From contig NC_067302.1 in assembly GCF_020740795.1 (NCBI RefSeq), positions 839,001 through 903,000 of the forward strand: a DNA stretch of 64,000 bases, written 5' to 3'. This stretch comes from Apus apus. Lineage: Eukaryota > Chordata > Aves > Apodiformes > Apodidae. The stretch's first letter is position 1. Each line of letters begins with the position of its first letter. The translations under genes were made by a program, and so were the position numbers. Of this stretch, positions 63,001-64,000 are shown piece by piece. The notes beneath the pieces were generated by a model that made no database searches, was not told the origin of the DNA, and saw only the letters and a program-made list of their open reading frames with translations.

Positions 63001-63817
63001 GTGCCCCATCCCCCAGGGCCCTGGGCAGGACTGTTTCCCTCATCCTGCTGTGCCCATGCCCAGGGCCATTCCATACTGGGTGGGTGTCAGGTGGGGGCCT
63101 GGGCAGTGGGACCAGGGACGGGGTCTGCTGGAGGCCCTGGAGCTGCTCCAGGCTGTGCAGGGCTGGGTCACAGTGGCCATGTCCTGCCATTCCCCCTGCA
63201 GGGGGAACAGTGCAACTTGCTGGGCGAGATCCAGGCCATGCTGGGGCTGACCAGCCCCCTCCAGCCCCTGCTGACCCCTGCCCCCAGGCAGTGACCAGTG
63301 CTTCCTTGGCTCAGCCCCCAGAGCCCCTGCCTGGTAGCTCTGGCAGCACCCAGGGGAGGGTGGCCTGGGGGAGCAGAACCTGCTGGGGACTTGGGGGACT
63401 GAGGGGAAAGGAGGAGTAGGAAGAGAGGGATCACTGGAGGGACTGAGTGGGCTGCAGGGAGTGGAGCCTGTGGGGGCACCGTGGAGATAAGGGGGAGGGG
63501 GCAGCTGAGCCCCCCACAGCCCATTGCCCTGGGGTTGCTCCCCAGAGAGCCCTGGGGCAGGAAGGCACCTTTGCCAAAAAAGCTGCACTGGGGCTGTGTG
63601 TGGACTCCCAGGAGCCAGAAGGGGCTTTTGGGAGCTGTGGTCATCCAGTGGTGTCCCTTGGGAGAAAAGACAGCTCTGCCCGTGCTGTTGCTTGGGGCTT
63701 GGGACAGGTTTCTGTTCCTGGGCTCCTCTGTGCCTGACTCTAAGGTAGGGGCTGAGGCAGCTTCTCCTCAGGCTCACTGGGGTTGCTTGGCATGTGGAGG
63801 GTTTTGGCCACCTGTGT

Positions 63818-63862
63818 GCACCCCAGATGTGGGCACCCCAGATGTGGGCACCCCAGATGTGG
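63818..63862. repeat. 15-bp tandem repeat, three perfect copies
   Basis: GCACCCCAGATGTGG is repeated three times without change, implying recent expansion. Confidence 0.9.
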
Positions 63863-64000
63863 GCAGGCTGTCCCGGGGCTGTCACAGCTGCCCTGATCTG
63901 CTGTGAGCATGGCACCCTGCAGCACTGCACAGGGCAGCAGCTTTTGCCTCCCACTGCCTTGGGGTGACCTGGCCTCTCCACACTGCTGGTGGCCTTCCGT

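Larger units (their letters stand above)
62131..64000. other. Right edge: repeats and an orphan exon-like ORF
   Basis: It contains the two tandem repeats. A possible terminal exon lies at 63202-63294 on the plus strand, after a CCCCCTGCAG acceptor, reading GEQCNLLGEIQAMLGLTSPL and ten more residues before TGA. I cannot name it. Confidence 0.4.

Overview
This is vertebrate nuclear DNA, almost certainly from a bird. It has split genes with GT/AG introns, two CpG islands, at least ten 3'-biased CR1 LINE fragments in both orientations, LTR-like remnants and what looks like an ancient MIR SINE. No prokaryotic-style operon, CRISPR array or intact virus was found. Most open reading frames here are chance or repeat artefacts. 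Real coding sequence is a few short exons.

Positions 1-44,540 (minus strand): the 5' half of SCMH1 (Sex comb on midleg homolog 1, a Polycomb-group protein). Seven exons can be placed: a noncoding first exon in a CpG island at about 44.5 kb, two short N-terminal exons (23.7 and 21.0 kb), the FTWEKYLKE exon (15.2 kb), MBT repeat 1 (14.2-14.4 kb), a linker exon (11.2-11.3 kb) and MBT repeat 2 (10.0-10.3 kb). Every junction has an AG acceptor and a GT donor, and the reading phase is continuous from the proposed ATG (23,732) to the last donor (10,044). The SLED and SAM domains are not seen and must lie beyond the left edge. The introns hold CR1 copies, a probable MIR, LTR-like pieces and otherwise unremarkable sequence.

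Positions 43,690-45,130: the SCMH1 promoter island. Exon 1 carries a YY1-type AACATGGCGGC element that is also the start of a six-codon upstream ORF. Directly upstream is a 430-bp array of CpG-containing pentamers with a 135-bp higher-order period. A short inverted copy of the same pentamer lies on the other side of exon 1.

Positions 45,130-52,700: gene-poor sequence with a good CR1 copy and a T27 tract. Positions 52,700-54,120: a second CpG island with a G-run-rich tandem repeat and no gene that I can assign.

Positions 55,290-62,200: two decayed, intron-containing gene remnants. On the minus strand is a CLK1/CLK4-like dual-specificity kinase pseudogene. Eight exon remnants are recognisable, with a P-loop frameshift, an in-frame TGA, DFG changed to DSG, a missing exon and a C-terminal deletion. 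On the plus strand are two exons of a spectraplakin (MACF1/DST-like): a spectrin-repeat exon with an in-frame TAG, and a C-terminal-tail exon. The last 2 kb hold short tandem repeats and one orphan exon-like ORF.

The most interesting points are the structured pentamer array at the SCMH1 promoter, the SCMH1 N-terminal exons, and the pairing of CLK-like and spectraplakin-like remnants beside an orphan CpG island. I found nothing that amounts to a new enzymatic or defence system.
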